NCBI RefSeq assembly: GCF_000024465.1
Contig: NC_014010.1
Coordinates: forward strand, 1,302,001-1,366,000
Source of the DNA: Candidatus Puniceispirillum marinum IMCC1322
GTDB lineage: Bacteria; Pseudomonadota; Alphaproteobacteria; Puniceispirillales; Puniceispirillaceae
Direction of reading: 5' to 3'
Length of the DNA: 64,000 bases
Position numbers and translations under genes: made by a program. The notes beneath the pieces are model-generated. The model did not search any database. It saw only the letters and a program-made list of their open reading frames with translations, and was not told the origin of the DNA. How positions within the stretch are numbered: the stretch's first letter is position 1; each line of letters begins with the position of its first letter. This document shows, in pieces, positions 62,196 through 64,000 of this stretch.

Positions 62196-63143
62196 TCAGC
62201 GCGAAAACTGGCCACCCGGACGAAACCGTGCAAGATAGCTTGGCAAAATCGCATCCATGCTGGTCGGCGTGATACCCATAGCCGCCAAACCAAGAGCATT
62301 CTTGGCAACAATATTGTCGATCTTCAATAGCTTGACCTGATCGACCGTAATGGGCGGTGATGGCAATAACCCAGCAAAGATAGCGCCAAAAGACATCAAG
62401 CTCAGTGGCACAGGTATCAGCAAACGCCGACGGCGAATTTGCAGTAAGGTGATTTCCATCAACTGCCGAAATGAATAGATATCAGGGCCGCCTAGTTCAA
62501 AAAACTTGCCACGCGGATTTATCTTTGTCTTGCCTATACCAATGCTGGCTTCAATGGCGGCGACAACATCCCCAACATAAACCGGCTGCATCCGCATCGT
62601 ACCACCCCCAGGCAATGGCAAGGCTGGTGCCGTCAACGCCATATTAGCAAAGCGGTTAAAGAAACCGTCACGGGGGCCAAAAACAATTGACGGGCGCAGA
62701 ATAACGGCATCTGGAAATTCGTTATGCAAGCCTGCTTCGCCAGCTGCTTTAGTACGCGCATACAGACTAGGGGAGTCCGCATCCGCACCGATGGCCGAAA
62801 TATGTACAACATCAGCTACATCATTTTGACGCGCCAGCATGCCAATCTTGCCTGGCAATTCACCCTGCAGGGCCTCAAAGCGCTGGCTACCTGTTTCCGC
62901 AAGAATACCCACAAAATTAATGACCGCATCAGCTGGCTTTATAACCGAGGCCAGTGTTTCATCATTTAATGCATCGCCTGATACCAGTGTGATCTGACCA
63001 ACATCACCCATCGGCTTTAGATATTTGGCGCGCTCAGCATTCCGGCATAAAACAATGACACGCATTTTAGCACGCGCCAGCATTTCAACCGTAGCGCGCC
63101 CGATAAAGCCTGAACCACCAATTACTGTCACTGTCTTTTGCAT
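62196..63143 (-). CDS. NAD(P)H-binding SDR, complex-I NDUFA9-like
   Basis: 315 residues of the atypical SDR type. VTVIGGSGFIGRATVEML (Rossmann loop), INFVGIL, VVHISAIGADADS, Y-A-R-T-K-A-A-G-E, VILRPSIVFGPRDGFFNRFA and MQPVYVGDVVAAI match the family of the mitochondrial complex I accessory subunit NDUFA9 and its alphaproteobacterial homologues. They bind NADPH without a typical catalytic triad and may link to complex I assembly or quinone metabolism. ATG at 63143 (GAG about 7 nt upstream) is preferred over ATG at 63176, which would add 11 residues. Confidence 0.85.
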   Translation of the reverse strand: MQKTVTVIGGSGFIGRATVEMLARAKMRVIVLCRNAERAKYLKPMGDVGQITLVSGDALNDETLASVIKPADAVINFVGILAETGSQRFEALQGELPGKIGMLARQNDVADVVHISAIGADADSPSLYARTKAAGEAGLHNEFPDAVILRPSIVFGPRDGFFNRFANMALTAPALPLPGGGTMRMQPVYVGDVVAAIEASIGIGKTKINPRGKFFELGGPDIYSFRQLMEITLLQIRRRRLLIPVPLSLMSFGAIFAGLLPSPPITVDQVKLLKIDNIVAKNALGLAAMGITPTSMDAILPSYLARFRPGGQFSR

Positions 63144-63418
63144 ATCATCACTCTTGAATTTAATCACTTTAGCCATTTTGACAGGCTAGTGCTCTGCTAT
63201 ATTATAAACCCATGCGCGCTGAAAATGGTCTATCCCCCATATGTACAATGGCGAGAGCCAAAGCAACAAGCAAAAACCGGTGCAGAAAAGCAATGAAAAA
63301 CAAAAGCTGTCATTATACCGTCAAAATCCAGCCTATCCTCGGGGAAATTGTTTGACAGTTAGGCTTTTAAGACTATTCTCTCGCACTTATTCGCAGCAGA
63401 ATAATGATGTTGATAAAT

Positions 63419-63505
<87 letters not shown>

Positions 63506-63588
63506 TTTACAGTTGGTATCTGTATCCGCATACTGATTCAGAAATATCCAGCCGGAATAATTAATGCAGAACGAGGCAGGTAATAGCG

Positions 63589-64000
63589 ATGGCCGTTAAC
63601 ATCTATAAAGACGATCTACCTGCCGATATTGACCTCGGTTCGATTGTCGCTATAGATACCGAAACAATGGGTTTGAAAACCCAGCGTGATCGCTTGTGTC
63701 TGGTGCAATTATCTAGTGGTGACGGCAATGCGCATCTGGTTCAGATTGCTCAGCCAGCCAAGCCAAGCCCTGTTCTAGCGGCTTTACTTGCTGACCCTGC
63801 GGTAACCAAATTATTCCATTTTGCGCGTTTTGATCTCGCCGCTCTGATCCATTATATCGGCGCTGTCGAAGGCGATATTTACTGCACTAAAATCGCCTCA
63901 AAACTAGCCCGCACCTATACTGACCGACATGGGCTCAAAGAATTATGCCGCGAGCTGTTGCAGATTGATATTTCCAAACAGCAACAATCATCAGATTGGG
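63589..64000 (+). CDS. rnd: ribonuclease D-like 3'-5' exonuclease (cut by window end)
   Basis: The first 137 residues are visible. IVAIDTETMGLKTQRDRLCLVQLS contains the DEDD-family Exo I motif (D-x-E). FHFARFDLAAL has the Exo II motif (F-D), and RTYTDRHGLKELCRELL follows as in RNase D. Alphaproteobacteria often have a short (about 200-residue) form without HRDC domains; whether this is one cannot be seen. The role is tRNA and stable-RNA 3' trimming. GAGGCAGG upstream serves as ribosome-binding site. The frame is open to the window edge. Confidence 0.9.
   Translation, partial: MAVNIYKDDLPADIDLGSIVAIDTETMGLKTQRDRLCLVQLSSGDGNAHLVQIAQPAKPSPVLAALLADPAVTKLFHFARFDLAALIHYIGAVEGDIYCTKIASKLARTYTDRHGLKELCRELLQIDISKQQQSSDW

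Overview
The window looks like chromosomal DNA of an alphaproteobacterium. A SAR116/Puniceispirillum-like or Rhodospirillales-like marine organism would fit, but this is inferred from gene content, not from a database match. Supporting signs are a FzlA-type GST-like division protein, an ABHD10-type hydrolase, a short RNase D, a PccR/RamB-type fatty-acyl regulator, gltD-gltB order, and the block uppP / complex-I-associated NAD(P)H-binding protein / tRNA-Leu. A consensus ParB-binding site (parS) at 17931-17950 suggests the segment lies in the origin-proximal part of a chromosome.

Layout. (1) 1-7.5 kb is an AT-rich, patchy accessory stretch: a short-chain acyl-CoA regulator, a cassette of three tiny genes plus a Ddl-like ATP-grasp ligase bracketed by a ~57-bp direct repeat, an NfsA-like nitroreductase, a DUF3108-like secreted protein and a sugar-nucleotide epimerase. 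Two dispersed repeat families lie between the genes, and the stretch ends at the 3' side of a tRNA-Ser gene. (2) 7.7-13.1 kb holds housekeeping genes: lepA, leuA, and a PQQ-type aldose dehydrogenase whose signal-peptide codons coincide with the leuA terminator. (3) 13.1-42.8 kb is devoted to two same-strand surface-protein genes, one of 1,444 residues and one uninterrupted ORF of 8,246 residues (24.7 kb), with parS and a strong terminator between them. (4) 43.2-51.5 kb is the thrS-infC-rpmI-rplT-pheS-pheT translation cluster. It is interrupted between infC and rpmI by an AT-rich islet with a NYN-domain nuclease-like gene and an opposite-strand superinfection-immunity-like membrane protein. (5) 51.5-64 kb holds a GT4 glycosyltransferase, hydrolase, fzlA, a GNAT acetyltransferase, gltDB (glutamate synthase), uppP, an NDUFA9-like protein, tRNA-Leu and the start of rnd.

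The giant protein and its smaller paralogue share one plan. Each has an unusually long N-terminal extension, then a hydrophobic segment ending in LAAC (lipobox-like), a carboxypeptidase-regulatory-like small domain, an SPLT motif, and then cadherin/VCBS-type repeats. The giant one adds a histone-like Lys/Arg/Ala tail with TNRAQ repeats, Ala-rich helical insertions, a VCBS block and a duplicated RTX/serralysin-like C-terminal module suggestive of type I secretion. No secretion or LapG/LapD-type processing genes are in the window.

Other points worth attention: infC appears to start at an AUA codon; a well-formed promoter restarts transcription for rpmI after the islet; an inverted repeat overlaps the -35 of the gltDB promoter; and a long hairpin separates rplT from pheS. 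All statements rest on reading the sequence and translations by eye; no searches or folding programs were run.
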